NCBI GenBank assembly: GCA_016704275.1
Contig: JADJAK010000006.1
Location: forward strand, 1-64,000
From: Gemmatimonadota bacterium
Lineage (GTDB): Bacteria; Gemmatimonadota; Gemmatimonadetes; Gemmatimonadales; GWC2-71-9
Direction of reading: 5' to 3'
DNA length: 64,000 nt
Of the stretch, positions 8,065 through 16,425 are shown in pieces (position 1 is the stretch's first letter; the number at the start of each line of letters is the position of its first letter). Below the pieces are notes generated by a model. It saw only the letters and a program-made list of their open reading frames with translations, did not search any database and was not told the DNA's origin. Both the position numbers and the translations under genes were made by a program.

Positions 8065-8343
8065 TCACGACAGATCGTCGATCGGTGCCCGTGCGGCGCC
8101 CTGCTTGATCAGGTCGATCGAGTTGAGGCAGTCTTTTCTGGTCGCGTAGGGTCGTTCCGACGCGCAGATGACGACGCCGTTGCCGGCCTTGAAGCGCCAG
8201 CGGAAGCCGCCGCGCGAGTCCTTGTAGACCTCGAACTTGAAGCCGGCCACGTCGGCGTGCGCGGTCGTCGGCGCCGCCAAGGCGGCCAGGCCGAGGGCGG
8301 CAGCGGCGGTGGAAAGCAGGGTACGGCGGGGGATCAGGGACAT
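8065..8343 (-). CDS. Tat-exported DUF1508 (YegP-like) protein
   Basis: The protein starts with a twin-arginine type signal peptide (IPRRTLLSTAAAALGLAALA, then cleavage after THA or AHA). It is followed by one DUF1508 module of about 55 residues: FEVYKDSRGGFRWRFKAGNG, then YATRKDCLNSIDLIK. DUF1508 modules are small beta-alpha domains of unknown function, usually cytoplasmic and duplicated. A single exported copy is unusual. I chose the ATG at 8343 because GGAGG lies six bases upstream of it. The longer alternative would place the ribosome site inside the gene. Confidence 0.85.
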   Translation of the reverse strand: MSLIPRRTLLSTAAAALGLAALAAPTTAHADVAGFKFEVYKDSRGGFRWRFKAGNGVVICASERPYATRKDCLNSIDLIKQGAARAPIDDLS

Positions 8344-8561
8344 CACCATCCTCCGATGGAGGGAGTCGATTGGGGAATATGCCCCCCACCCTCCAATCGT
8401 GCGTGAAAAAAGCGCCAAAGGGACTCGCGCCTGCCCATCCGCCGCGGCCTGACGGCCGCGGTTGGGTCGCCCAAAGAATGGCGTTACACGTGTTTACCGG
8501 TTTCTGATGTCGCGTCCCGCGCCCGGCCAGCGCATCTCTGCATCCCGGCCATGGAGCCGCT

Positions 8562-9086
8562 GTGCCCGAATCGCTCGACCCCCAAATCACCGCCCGGCTT
8601 GCCATGCAGGGCTTCGGCGAGCTCGATGACCCCGACTGGGCCGCAGTGCTCCCGTGGCTCCGGGTCGCCCCCGGCGTCTGCGCACTCTGGGCGGTCGCCG
8701 CCACCGGCACCGCCTCCCCCGCCTCCTGGGCTTGGCTCGGCGTGGTCGCCGCCATCGGGAGCCTGTCGCCCATCCACCCGATGGACCTGCCGTACCATTT
8801 CCTGGGCCACCGCCGCGGCGCGCCGTCGATCCCGAGCTACGGGATCCCGCGCCGATTCGCCTGCGCCGTCGCCGCCCTTTGGGGCTGGGCCACTGCGATC
8901 GCCCTCGTCAGCGGCCGCCCCACCACCGCCGCCATCCTCGGCGCGGCATTCGTGATCCTCGCCGCCATCCCCGCCCTGACCCACTTCTGCGTGCCGTCCT
9001 GGTTCTTCCGCCTCAGCGAGTACGTCTTGGCACTGCCACCGATCGGCGGGGGTGACTGCCCCGCCCGACGGCCGCGCGCACTGTAA
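8562..9086 (+). CDS. Multi-pass membrane protein, DUF4395-like
   Basis: This 174-residue protein has three or four hydrophobic segments (about residues 33-50, 57-70, 100-118 and 125-142). After the last one comes FCVPSWFF, reminiscent of the cysteine-containing end of DUF4395 membrane proteins. The family assignment is tentative. The GTG at 8562 is preceded by GGAG at a suitable distance. An HPMDLPYHFLGHRRG loop with several histidines could bind metal. Neighbours give no functional hint. Confidence 0.55.
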   Translation: MPESLDPQITARLAMQGFGELDDPDWAAVLPWLRVAPGVCALWAVAATGTASPASWAWLGVVAAIGSLSPIHPMDLPYHFLGHRRGAPSIPSYGIPRRFACAVAALWGWATAIALVSGRPTTAAILGAAFVILAAIPALTHFCVPSWFFRLSEYVLALPPIGGGDCPARRPRAL

Positions 9087-9454
9087 CACCGCAGCTGAAA
9101 CAGTTAGTCGGTCAAGAGACCAATCCGACTGACGGTCCGTGACGTAACAGGGAGGGTGTGCGGGGGGCGAAACGGGGGTGCGGGGCAGGACGCCGGCACG
9201 ACAGGAGGGCGCGGGGGGGGCGGGTAGGGGCGCGGCCTGCCGCGCCCGTCCATCCGAATGAACCGATCCCGGGCATGCATGACGACGTCCGCCCACAATG
9301 CCGGGCCTCGCGACGGGGGGGGGGGGGGCCCCCACCGGCACTTCGTGGCGCATCGCCGGCCGAACGACGGCTGATGGCGATGTGATCCGATTCTTGTGTC
9401 GGCGCAGCCTGCTGCGCCCAGACTCGAATGGCATCACCCGAACCAAGAGCTCCC
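9087..9454. other. Intergenic region with GC palindrome and G run
   Basis: No gene is supported. It contains the palindrome GGGCGCGGCCTGCCGCGCCC at about 9228-9247 with the usual GTAG flank at 9224, and a run of 14 G at 9315-9328. Frames crossing it are low-complexity. Confidence 0.6.
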
Positions 9455-9964
9455 ATGCCTTCACCCCTCCTCCGCTTCTATCGCCACCAGGGCCCCGATC
9501 ACGCCGGCAGGATGCTCGCGGAGATCTGGCACTGGCCGCATGCGCAACTCGAGGCGCAACACGACTTCATCCAGTGGCTCTTCCCGCTCGACGAACCGAG
9601 CGGCGCGAACGCACAGGCGCCACTCCTCACCGAGGAGGACATCGCCCACTGGCACCACGATCCGATGCTGCGGATGTATCTGCGGCGTTCGTTCGAGAAG
9701 CTGCTCGACTTCTACGGCTTCACCATCGTCAACACCAGCAACCACGCGCGCATCATTGCGAGCTCGAACGCCTCGACGCGCCAGGCGCTGTGGATCACGC
9801 CCAACAACCACAATCATCTCCGCCTCACCCGCATCATGAAGTCGCTGCGGCTCCTCGGCGAGGCCGAACTCGCCGACGCGCTGCGCACGGCGCTCGAGCA
9901 GATCGCCGCGCAACACGATGAGACCATCGGTGAAGAGACGGTGCGATACTGGCGGGAGGCGTAA
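9455..9964 (+). CDS. Opioid-growth-factor-receptor-like (OGFr) domain protein
   Basis: The 169-residue protein corresponds to the OGFr N-terminal conserved region, a helical domain found in eukaryotic OGFr and in many bacterial stand-alone proteins. Hallmarks are HDFIQWLFPLDEPSGANAQA near residue 38, then LTEEDIAHW and RMYLRRSFEKLLDFYGF. The bacterial function is unknown. I chose the ATG at 9455; a start nine codons earlier is possible. The stop is followed after about 75 bases by the permease frame. Confidence 0.85.
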   Translation: MPSPLLRFYRHQGPDHAGRMLAEIWHWPHAQLEAQHDFIQWLFPLDEPSGANAQAPLLTEEDIAHWHHDPMLRMYLRRSFEKLLDFYGFTIVNTSNHARIIASSNASTRQALWITPNNHNHLRLTRIMKSLRLLGEAELADALRTALEQIAAQHDETIGEETVRYWREA

Positions 9965-10099
9965 CAATCGATCATCGATACCCCTTCCGCCGTTTCCTCT
10001 CGCGACGTATTCTCCGCCTTCCCCAACAGGACATCCCCGATCACTGAAGCGCGCCGCGGCTCGCTCCATCAGGTCCTTGGCGTCGCCTTCGGCCTCGCC

Positions 10100-11356
10100 G
10101 TGCTCGTCGGCAACACCATCGCCACCGGCATCCTGCGCACCCCCGGCGAGGTCGCCGCTCGGCTCCCGAATCCCACCCTCTACATCATGGTCTGGGTGAT
10201 TGGTGGCGTCTACGCGCTGTTCGGCGCGATGTCGCTCGCCGAGGGGGGCGTGATCACCCGGCGCTCGGGCGGGCAGTATCCCATTGTCCGCCGCGCGCTC
10301 GGCCCCTACCCCGCCTTCGTCGTCGGCTGGAGCGACTGGTTCTCCACCGCGGCGTCGACCTCGCTCGGTGCAATTGTCTTCGCTGAGTTTCTGACGCCGC
10401 TGCTGCCGCCGATTCCGGGCGGCGTGACCACCATCGCCGTCACCCTCATCCTCGCCTTCGGCCTGCTGCTGTGGAACGGCGTGAAGAGTGGGGACATTGC
10501 GCAGCAGCTGCTCAGCGGCGCCAAGGCGCTCGCCTTCGCCACGCTGATCGTCGCTGGTTTCGTGATCGCGGTTCCCGAAGTGGTCGCCACCGCACCACGC
10601 ACGATGCCCACCGGTGCGGGGGTCGCCGCCGCCATCGTGCTCGCCCTGCAGGCGGTGATCTTCACCTACGATGGCTGGACCGGCCCGCTCTACTTCGGCG
10701 AAGAGACCACCGACATCGGGCGGACGATGCCGCGGACGATGATCGGCGGGGTGCTCACGGTGATCGCGATCTACCTCTGCTTCAACCTCGCGATGCTGCG
10801 CGTGGTTGGCATCGACGCGATGGCCGGTGATCCCTTCGTCGCGGGGTCGGCTGGCACGATTCTCTTCGGGACCGCGGGCGACCTGGTCATCCGCATCGTC
10901 GTGCTGATCGCCCTGCTCGGCGGGATCAACTCCAATGTCCTGTTCGCCGCGCGCATTCCGCTGGCGATGAGCCGCGACGGCCTGATGCCGGCCGCGATCG
11001 ACCGCGTCAACGCCGGCGGCACGCCGGTGGTGGCGCACGCGCTCTCCATCCTCGCCGCGATCCTCTTCATCGTCACCGGCACGTTCAACTCGGTGCTGGC
11101 GCTCGCCGCCTTCTTCTTCGTGGCCAACTACCTGATCTCCTTCTCGGCGATCTTCGCGCTCCGCCGGAAGGAACCCGACACGCCGCGCCCCTTCCGCACG
11201 CCCGGCTATCCCTTCACCACCGGCCTGGTGCTGATCGGATCGGCGGCATTCCTCGTCGGCGCCGTGATCAGCGACCGCACCAACTCGCTCTGGTCGATGG
11301 CGCTGCTGGCGGTGAGTTGGCCGGTGTATCGGGTGATCGTGAAGCAACGCCGATGA
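10100..11356 (+). CDS. APC family amino acid permease
   Basis: The protein is an amino acid-polyamine-organocation transporter with about 12 membrane segments. The first segment holds the unwound substrate-site motif GNTIATGILRTPGEVA, corresponding to G-x-G-I-F in relatives. Later segments include FAEFLTPLLP and IFTYDGWTGPLYFGEE. The first canonical start is the GTG at 10100, but it falls inside transmembrane segment 1. The same frame continues upstream as ITEARRGSLHQVLGVAFGLA with no ATG, GTG or TTG before the previous stop. The true start may be the ATC at 10040, which follows CAGGAC. The stop TGA is part of the adjacent heptamer repeat. Confidence 0.85.
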   Translation: MLVGNTIATGILRTPGEVAARLPNPTLYIMVWVIGGVYALFGAMSLAEGGVITRRSGGQYPIVRRALGPYPAFVVGWSDWFSTAASTSLGAIVFAEFLTPLLPPIPGGVTTIAVTLILAFGLLLWNGVKSGDIAQQLLSGAKALAFATLIVAGFVIAVPEVVATAPRTMPTGAGVAAAIVLALQAVIFTYDGWTGPLYFGEETTDIGRTMPRTMIGGVLTVIAIYLCFNLAMLRVVGIDAMAGDPFVAGSAGTILFGTAGDLVIRIVVLIALLGGINSNVLFAARIPLAMSRDGLMPAAIDRVNAGGTPVVAHALSILAAILFIVTGTFNSVLALAAFFFVANYLISFSAIFALRRKEPDTPRPFRTPGYPFTTGLVLIGSAAFLVGAVISDRTNSLWSMALLAVSWPVYRVIVKQRR

Positions 11357-11441
11357 TCGATGATCGATGGTCGATGATCGAGCTCCGGAGCAAGGCGCCG
11401 AGCGATATCGGGATCATCGATGATCGATCATCGATCATCCC
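11351..11441. repeat. Inverted ATGATCG heptamer hairpin
   Basis: The left arm (about four ATGATCG units, one with a G/A change) and the right arm (complementary units) surround a loop of about 32 bases. The left arm provides the stop of the permease gene. The arms could form a hairpin between the permease and DDAH genes. Confidence 0.9.
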
Positions 11442-11462
11442 ACACTGAACTTGCGGTCTCAG

Positions 11463-12239
11463 ATGAACTTCTCTTCCGCCATCACCCGCCCCCCCTCGGC
11501 CTCCTATGCCGCCGGCCTCACCACGGCCGGCCTCGGCGCGCCGGACCTCGCGCTGGCGCGGGCGCAACACGCCGCCTACTGCGGCGCGCTCACGGAGCTC
11601 GGCGTCACCATCACCGCGCTGCCCCCCGATGATGCGTACCCCGACTCGACCTTCGTCGAGGACACGGCCGTCGCCACCGCGCACGGTGCGATCCTCGCGC
11701 GGCCGGGGGCGCCGAGCCGCGCCGGCGAGGTGGCGGCGATGCAGCCGGTGCTGGAGGCGATCTACGGCGCCGTCGCAACGATCCATGCGCCGGGGACACT
11801 CGATGGCGGCGACATCTGCCAGGCCGGTGATCACTTCCTGATCGGACTCTCCGATCGCACCAACGTCGAGGGCGCGCGGCAACTCACCGCCTGGCTCGAG
11901 CGACTCGGATACACCGCCGCCACGATCGACATCCGCGGGCACTCGACGCTGCTCCATCTCAAGAGTGGCATCGCCTGGCTCGGCGATGAGCAGCTGATCA
12001 CCGTCGCCGGGCTCGCGGATCACCCGGCGTTGCAGCGCTTCCAGTTGCTCGTCGTGCCCGACGCCGAGGGGTATGGGGCGAACTGCGTCGCCATCAACGG
12101 GGCGGTGCTGATGGCGGCGGGCTTCCCGGCCCTCGCTGCGCGCGTGGCCACGCTGGGATTCCGAGTGATCGAGTTGGAGATGTCGGAGTTTCGGAAGATG
12201 GATGGGGGGTTGAGCTGCTTGAGCATTCGGGTGCCGTGA
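11463..12239 (+). CDS. Dimethylarginine dimethylaminohydrolase-like amidinotransferase
   Basis: The 258-residue protein belongs to the guanidino-group-modifying superfamily and best resembles NG,NG-dimethylarginine dimethylaminohydrolase, which makes citrulline and dimethylamine. Key residues are visible: DSTFVEDTAV near residue 62, GTLDGGDICQ near 110, RGHSTLLHLKSG with the catalytic histidine near 165, and the nucleophilic cysteine in GGLSCLSIR at about residue 252. It has no signal peptide and is probably cytoplasmic. An upstream in-frame codon at 11451 gives four extra residues; I prefer the ATG at 11463. It directly follows the hairpin repeat and appears monocistronic. Confidence 0.92.
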   Translation: MNFSSAITRPPSASYAAGLTTAGLGAPDLALARAQHAAYCGALTELGVTITALPPDDAYPDSTFVEDTAVATAHGAILARPGAPSRAGEVAAMQPVLEAIYGAVATIHAPGTLDGGDICQAGDHFLIGLSDRTNVEGARQLTAWLERLGYTAATIDIRGHSTLLHLKSGIAWLGDEQLITVAGLADHPALQRFQLLVVPDAEGYGANCVAINGAVLMAAGFPALAARVATLGFRVIELEMSEFRKMDGGLSCLSIRVP

Positions 12240-12250
12240 TCGAGTGGTGT

Positions 12251-12384
12251 CCGGCGAAGCCCGCGAAGCGGGCGAAGTCGAAGGACCTGCACGCCCGGAA
12301 AGAGGTCCTTCGACTGCGCACCCCTCCGGGGTGCTTCGCTCAGGATGACAATCTCTGCACGCTTCTCGCTTCTCGCTTCTCGAC
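12251..12384. repeat. Inverted CCTGAGCGAAG-type pair plus GCTTCTC heptamers
   Basis: A degraded left copy (GAAGTCGAAGGACCT at about 12274-12288) faces a full right copy (AGGTCCTTCGACTGCG ... CAGGATGACA), forming a palindrome. It is followed at 12360-12382 by three GCTTCTC heptamers. Two repeat families meet here, just before the promoter of the next gene. Confidence 0.85.
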
Positions 12385-12385
12385 C

Positions 12386-12391
12386 TACCTT
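12386..12391 (+). promoter_or_regulatory. Candidate -10 (TACCTT) of a leaderless start
   Basis: TACCTT lies five bases before the ATG at 12397. The spacing would put the transcription start at or next to the start codon. It abuts the GCTTCTC heptamer array. No good -35 is obvious. Confidence 0.45.
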
Positions 12392-12396
12392 TCCGC

Positions 12397-12978
12397 ATGC
12401 GCCTCCTCCTCCTCCTCCTTCTCCTCGCCCTCCCCCTCTCCGCACAGTCGCCGCTCCGGCCGCGCACGATCACCGAGTTCTCGATCGGAATGCAGATCGT
12501 GCGGTTCAGCGAAGAGGAGAGTCCGTTCGTCTCCGACGAGGGCAGGTTGATGATGGCAATCGGGCTCGGCCGCGTGACGCCGGTCGGTGCGCGGACGTCG
12601 GCGGGTGGCGTCTTCTCGGCCGGCGTTCTGGACGGCAACGCCTATCTCGCGCTCGGGCCTCGGCTTCGCTATCACGCCTCGCCGACGACGACGCTCGACC
12701 TGACGCCGAGCGTGATGATCGCACGGAACGACGACCTGACGGGGCCGCTGCTGGTCGACGTGGCGGTGATGCACAAGGACAAGATCGGCCTCTCGATCCA
12801 GGCCGCCGCCGGGACGCGTCGGATCTGGACCCTCAGTGGCCCCGTGAAGGATGTGAGCAGCGCGTCGTTCGCGGCTGGACTGCGGCTCGGCGGCAAGCCG
12901 GGGCGGATCGGCGGCGCGGCCGCGATCGTGACGGTGGCCGGCCTGCTCGTGTGGGTGCTTTCGACCTGGCAGGACTGA
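12397..12978 (+). CDS. Exported beta-rich protein, function unknown
   Basis: The 193-residue protein starts with a leucine-rich signal peptide ending LSAQ. The body alternates short beta-strand-like stretches (ITEFSIGMQIVRF, RLMMAIGLGRVTPVG, LALGPRLRYHA, LDLTPSVMIAR), as in small outer-membrane barrels. It ends with a hydrophobic helix (AAIVTVAGLLVWVLS) near the C-terminus, which is odd for a barrel. No family is recognised. Confidence 0.7.
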   Translation: MRLLLLLLLLALPLSAQSPLRPRTITEFSIGMQIVRFSEEESPFVSDEGRLMMAIGLGRVTPVGARTSAGGVFSAGVLDGNAYLALGPRLRYHASPTTTLDLTPSVMIARNDDLTGPLLVDVAVMHKDKIGLSIQAAAGTRRIWTLSGPVKDVSSASFAAGLRLGGKPGRIGGAAAIVTVAGLLVWVLSTWQD

Positions 12979-13063
12979 TCGGGGTCGGCGCGCCTCCATC
13001 CTCTGATGGAGGTGCGCCGCGATCTTTACGGGCGATGCCGGCATCGTGGTTGGGATAGCCCCC

Positions 13064-13177
13064 GGGCGCGGCAGGCCGCGCCCCTACATCGGCGCTCCGA
13101 TGCGCATCGCAGGCCGAACGGCGGATGGTGGCGCTGCGAATTGATCTCCGCGTGTACGGGCGCGGCCTGCCGCGCCC
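13064..13177. repeat. Two GC palindromes between barrel-like and adh genes
   Basis: GGGCGCGGCAGGCCGCGCCC followed by CTAC is at 13064-13087. GGGCGCGGCCTGCCGCGCCC is at 13158-13177. The two copies are in opposite orientations, and no gene is seen between them. Confidence 0.85.
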
Positions 13178-13234
13178 TCGCTATCATTGGGGTCCTCCCC
13201 CCCGCGCTTCTCACATCCCAGGACTCCCGACATC

Positions 13235-14281
13235 ATGACGAACGCCTTTGCCGCCTTCTCGGGCGACACGCCGCTTGCTGCCCATACCATCACCCGCCGC
13301 GCGCCCGGTCCAACCGATGTCGCGATCGACATCGTCTACTGTGGCGTCTGTCACTCGGACCTGCACTTCGTGAAGGGCGACTGGGGCCCGATCCCGTACC
13401 CGGCGATCCCGGGCCACGAAATCGTCGGCCATGTGACGGCGGTGGGCAGCGATGTGACGGGCTTCAAGGTCGGGGACACCGTCGGGGTCGGCTGCATGGT
13501 CGATTCCTGCCGTACCTGCCCGTCGTGCCAGGAAGGGCTTGAGAACTACTGCACCGGCGGCGGCTTCGTCGGCACCTACATGAGCGTGGACAAGCACACC
13601 GGCGGGCCGACCTACGGCGGCTACACCACCGACATCACCGTCGACCAGGCCTTCGTGCTGCGGGTCCCCGCGAACCTGAACCTCGCCGCGGCCGCCCCGC
13701 TGCTCTGCGCCGGCATCACCACGTACTCGCCGCTGAGCCACTGGAAGGTCGGCAAGGGAAGCACCGTCGGCGTCGTCGGACTCGGTGGCCTCGGTCACAT
13801 GGGCGTCAAGATTGCCGCCGCGATGGGTGCCAAGGTGACGGTGTTCACCACCACGCCGAGCAAGGCGGCCGATGCGACGGCGCTCGGCGCGCACCGCGTG
13901 GTGATCAGCACGGATGCGGCGGCGATGGCCGCCGAGGCCAGGACGTTCGACTTCATCCTCAACACCGTCGCCGCCTCGCACAACCTCGATCCCTTCGTCA
14001 GTGCCCTGAAGCGCGACGGCACGATGGTGATGGTCGGCGTGCCCGCGACGCCGCATGCCTCGCCGAGCGTCCTGGGGTTGATCATGGGCCGCCGCAGCAT
14101 CGCCGGCTCGCTCATCGGTGGCATCAAGGAGACGCAGGAGATGCTCGACTTCTGCGGTGAGCACAACATCGTCGCCGACATCGAGCTGATCCCGATGCAG
14201 GAGATCAACACCGCGTATGAGCGGATGTTGAAGAGTGATGTGAAGTACAGGTTTGTGATTGAGATGCAGTCGATCAAGTAG
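13235..14281 (+). CDS. Zinc-dependent NAD(P) alcohol dehydrogenase
   Basis: The 348-residue medium-chain dehydrogenase is of the cinnamyl-alcohol/YahK type. The catalytic zinc ligands are C in CGVCHSD near residue 37 and the H-E of GHEIVGH near 59. The structural zinc cysteines lie in DSCRTCPSCQEGLENYC. The nucleotide-binding turn is GVVGLGGLGHMGVK near 180. YahK-like enzymes reduce a broad range of aldehydes with NADPH. No signal peptide is present once the ATG at 13235 is used; the longer frame would read through repeat DNA. A TATCAT site about 45 bases upstream could be the promoter. It appears monocistronic. Confidence 0.93.
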   Translation: MTNAFAAFSGDTPLAAHTITRRAPGPTDVAIDIVYCGVCHSDLHFVKGDWGPIPYPAIPGHEIVGHVTAVGSDVTGFKVGDTVGVGCMVDSCRTCPSCQEGLENYCTGGGFVGTYMSVDKHTGGPTYGGYTTDITVDQAFVLRVPANLNLAAAAPLLCAGITTYSPLSHWKVGKGSTVGVVGLGGLGHMGVKIAAAMGAKVTVFTTTPSKAADATALGAHRVVISTDAAAMAAEARTFDFILNTVAASHNLDPFVSALKRDGTMVMVGVPATPHASPSVLGLIMGRRSIAGSLIGGIKETQEMLDFCGEHNIVADIELIPMQEINTAYERMLKSDVKYRFVIEMQSIK

Positions 14282-14292
14282 CGCCTTCAGGG

Positions 14293-14413
14293 TTGTCATC
14301 CTGAGCGAAGCAGCCCGCAGGGCTGCGAAGTCGAAGGACCTCTTCCCGGTGCGCTGGGAAAGAGGTCCTTCGACTTCGCGCCGGCTACGCCGTCGCTTCG
14401 CTCAGGATGACAA
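14293..14413. repeat. About 120-bp palindrome from two inverted CCTGAGCGAAG elements
   Basis: A left copy (TTGTCATCCTGAGCGAAG ... GAAGTCGAAGGACCTCTT) and a right inverted copy face each other across a CCCGGTGCGCTGGG centre. Each arm contains its own small variable hairpin. It lies between two convergent genes, so it could act as a bidirectional terminator, although there is no T-run. Confidence 0.92.
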
Positions 14414-14424
14414 TCCCAGGAGGC

Positions 14425-14901
14425 TCACCCCTCCCCGATCACCTGCATCAATCCAGGCCACGCCTCGCCATTGTAGATCGCGATCGTCCGCAGATACCGC
14501 TTCCCGTCGTCGCCGTGGCTCGCGAGAATCTGCTCGGCGGCCTTCTTGACGTTTTCGGCGGAGGCGAACGGGGTGGGCATGTCATCGGCGATGTGGCCCG
14601 CCTTGTGGGCGACGCCGGCGGCGTCGAGGAAGGCGATCTGCAGCTCGGGTTCCTTCTCGACGTAGAGCGTCTGCAGCATGCCGAGCTCGTCCTGGAACGA
14701 CTCGAGGTTGAGGCGGACGATCTCCTTCGCCAGCTTCTCGAGCGACCAGGCGCGCAGCGTCACCGGGCGGAACCCGCCGCCCCGCGCGACCATGCGCTGG
14801 ATGTAGAGCGCGCGCGAGTCCTTGGTGGTGCTCAGGTCATGGAGCACCAGTTCAACACGCTTGGCAGCGGGCAGCGTGCGGTAGGGCGAGAGTGCGGCCA
14901 T
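14425..14901 (-). CDS. Conserved-looking hypothetical protein
   Basis: The 158-residue protein is not recognised. It is soluble and mostly helical, with RAWSLEKLAKEIVRLNLESF and FASAENVKKAAEQILASHG segments. There is no signal peptide, cysteine or obvious catalytic motif. It has normal codon use and starts 33 bases after the PQQ sugar dehydrogenase on the same strand, with TTGGAG upstream, so the two may be cotranscribed. A role linked to the dehydrogenase cannot be claimed. Confidence 0.7.
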   Translation of the reverse strand: MAALSPYRTLPAAKRVELVLHDLSTTKDSRALYIQRMVARGGGFRPVTLRAWSLEKLAKEIVRLNLESFQDELGMLQTLYVEKEPELQIAFLDAAGVAHKAGHIADDMPTPFASAENVKKAAEQILASHGDDGKRYLRTIAIYNGEAWPGLMQVIGEG

Positions 14902-14934
14902 CAGGACAACTCCAACTGCAAGAGGATGATCAGA

Positions 14935-16092
14935 TTATCGGGTCGCGGGGCGGACGCGGAAGATCTGCCCCTGTTCGTCCTTGCTGGTCTTCTCGGTGGT
15001 GATGTACACGAAGCCGTCGGGACCCTGCTGCACGTCGCGGATGCGGAGGCCGAGCTCACCGAGGTGACGCTCTTCCTTGACGACGACGCCATTCTGCATC
15101 ACGAGCCGCACGAGCCCGTTCACCCCGCCCATGCCGCCGATGACGAAGTTGCCCTTCCAGCCCGGGATCTTGTCGCCGGTGTAGACGATGATCGCCGACG
15201 GCGCGATGACGGGGTCCCAGTAGTAGACGGGCTGCTCCATGCCGGCCTTCTCCGTCCCCTCACCGATCTTCACGCCGCTGTAGTCGACGCCGTAGGTGAT
15301 GACCGGCCAGCCGTAGTTCTTCCCGGCCTCGGGGTGGTTCAGTTCATCGCCACCCCTGGCGCCATGCTCAAGGGTCCAGAGCTTCCCCGACGCGTCGACG
15401 ACGGCGCCCTGCAGGTTGCGGTGACCGTAGCTCCAGATCGCCTCGTTGGTCCCGGCCTTCCCGACGAAGGGATTGTCCTTCGGGATGGTGCCGTCGGGAT
15501 TGATGCGCACGATCTTGCCGATGCCGGTCGAGAGGTCCTGCACCAGCGGCCGCTGATTGAAGCGGTCACCGGCGGTGACGAAGAGGGTGCCGTCCTTGCC
15601 GAAGGCGATCCGCGAGCCGTAGTGGTTCCCGCTCCGGACCTTGGGGCTCTGGCGGTAGATGACCTCGACCTCGGTCAGGGCGCCGCCGTTGAGGCGGCCG
15701 CGCGCGACCGCCGTTCCGGCCGTCCCACCCTCGCCCGGCTCCGAGAAGCTCAGGTAGATGGTCTTGTTCTGGGCGAACTTCGGGTCGACGGCGACGTCGA
15801 GGAGGCCGCCCTGGCCCTGAAAGAGGACCGTCGGCGTGCCGGTGACCGGCGCCGAGAGGGTGCCGTCCTTGGCGACGTAGCGCAGCCGGCCGGCCCGTTC
15901 GGTCACGATCATCTGGCCATCCGGCAGGAAGGCGAGGCCCCACGGGTTCTCGAGCCCGGTCGCCACCCGCTCGGCGCGGAGCACGCCGGTGGTGTTGTCC
16001 GGCTTGGGCGACTTGATCGACGGCGTCTGGGCGCCGAGGCAGGCGGCGCCCAGGAGGGCGGCGAGCGAGAGCGAGGCGATGCGGACGGACAT
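14935..16092 (-). CDS. Exported PQQ-dependent sugar dehydrogenase
   Basis: The 385-residue protein has a signal peptide (SLAALLGAACLGAQ, possibly a lipobox at LGAAC). It then has the six-bladed propeller of the soluble aldose sugar dehydrogenase family (YliI/GdhB type): ENPWGLAFLPDGQMIVTER, then GQGGLLDVAVDP, then YGSRIAFGKDGTLFVTAGDR. These are followed by WSYGHRNLQG and EHGARGGDELN, which carry PQQ- and calcium-site residues. The C-terminal blade has QGPDGFVYITTE. These enzymes oxidise aldose sugars in the periplasm. The ATG at 16092 begins the signal peptide. It is divergent from the glycosidase operon across a repeat-rich gap, and a link in sugar use is plausible. Confidence 0.92.
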   Translation of the reverse strand: MSVRIASLSLAALLGAACLGAQTPSIKSPKPDNTTGVLRAERVATGLENPWGLAFLPDGQMIVTERAGRLRYVAKDGTLSAPVTGTPTVLFQGQGGLLDVAVDPKFAQNKTIYLSFSEPGEGGTAGTAVARGRLNGGALTEVEVIYRQSPKVRSGNHYGSRIAFGKDGTLFVTAGDRFNQRPLVQDLSTGIGKIVRINPDGTIPKDNPFVGKAGTNEAIWSYGHRNLQGAVVDASGKLWTLEHGARGGDELNHPEAGKNYGWPVITYGVDYSGVKIGEGTEKAGMEQPVYYWDPVIAPSAIIVYTGDKIPGWKGNFVIGGMGGVNGLVRLVMQNGVVVKEERHLGELGLRIRDVQQGPDGFVYITTEKTSKDEQGQIFRVRPATR

Positions 16093-16161
16093 GGGCGGCT
16101 CCAAGGGGAAAGCGACGGAAGAATTTAACCGCGCGGGGCGAACGGCGAATCGCGCGTCGTT

Positions 16162-16341
16162 GTAGGGGCGCGGGCCCCCGCGATGATCGCGTCGTGCCCC
16201 GAATATCGGATGTAGGGGCGCGGCCTGCCGCGCCCGTCCCCCCCATTGTGGCGATGCCGGCACGCCCGAGACGGCGCCCCGACCCGCACCCCGGCGATCC
16301 GTGGACCCACGTGGACGGGCGCGGCAGGCCGCGCCCCTACA
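16162..16341. repeat. Three GC palindromes in a divergent intergenic region
   Basis: Copies occur at 16162-16182 (degenerate, GGGGCGCGGGCCCCCGCG), 16212-16235 and 16317-16341. The last is inverted relative to the second. They sit between the sugar dehydrogenase and the glycosidase operon, where both promoters must lie. A TAGATT site at 16392-16397 is a candidate -10 for the operon. Confidence 0.85.
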
Positions 16342-16425
16342 CGACCGCGCCGGAATTGGGGTACCCCGCGACGCATCCATCCTCCCAACGGTAGATTCCC
16401 CCATCTCCCCAACATCAGGTCTCCG

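Noticed and set aside
9461..11347. 628-codon minus-strand frame
   Set aside because: Antisense to the OGFr-like protein and the APC permease; Arg/Gly/His-rich, no domain.
14407..16128. 573-codon plus-strand frame
   Set aside because: Antisense to the PQQ sugar dehydrogenase and its downstream gene.
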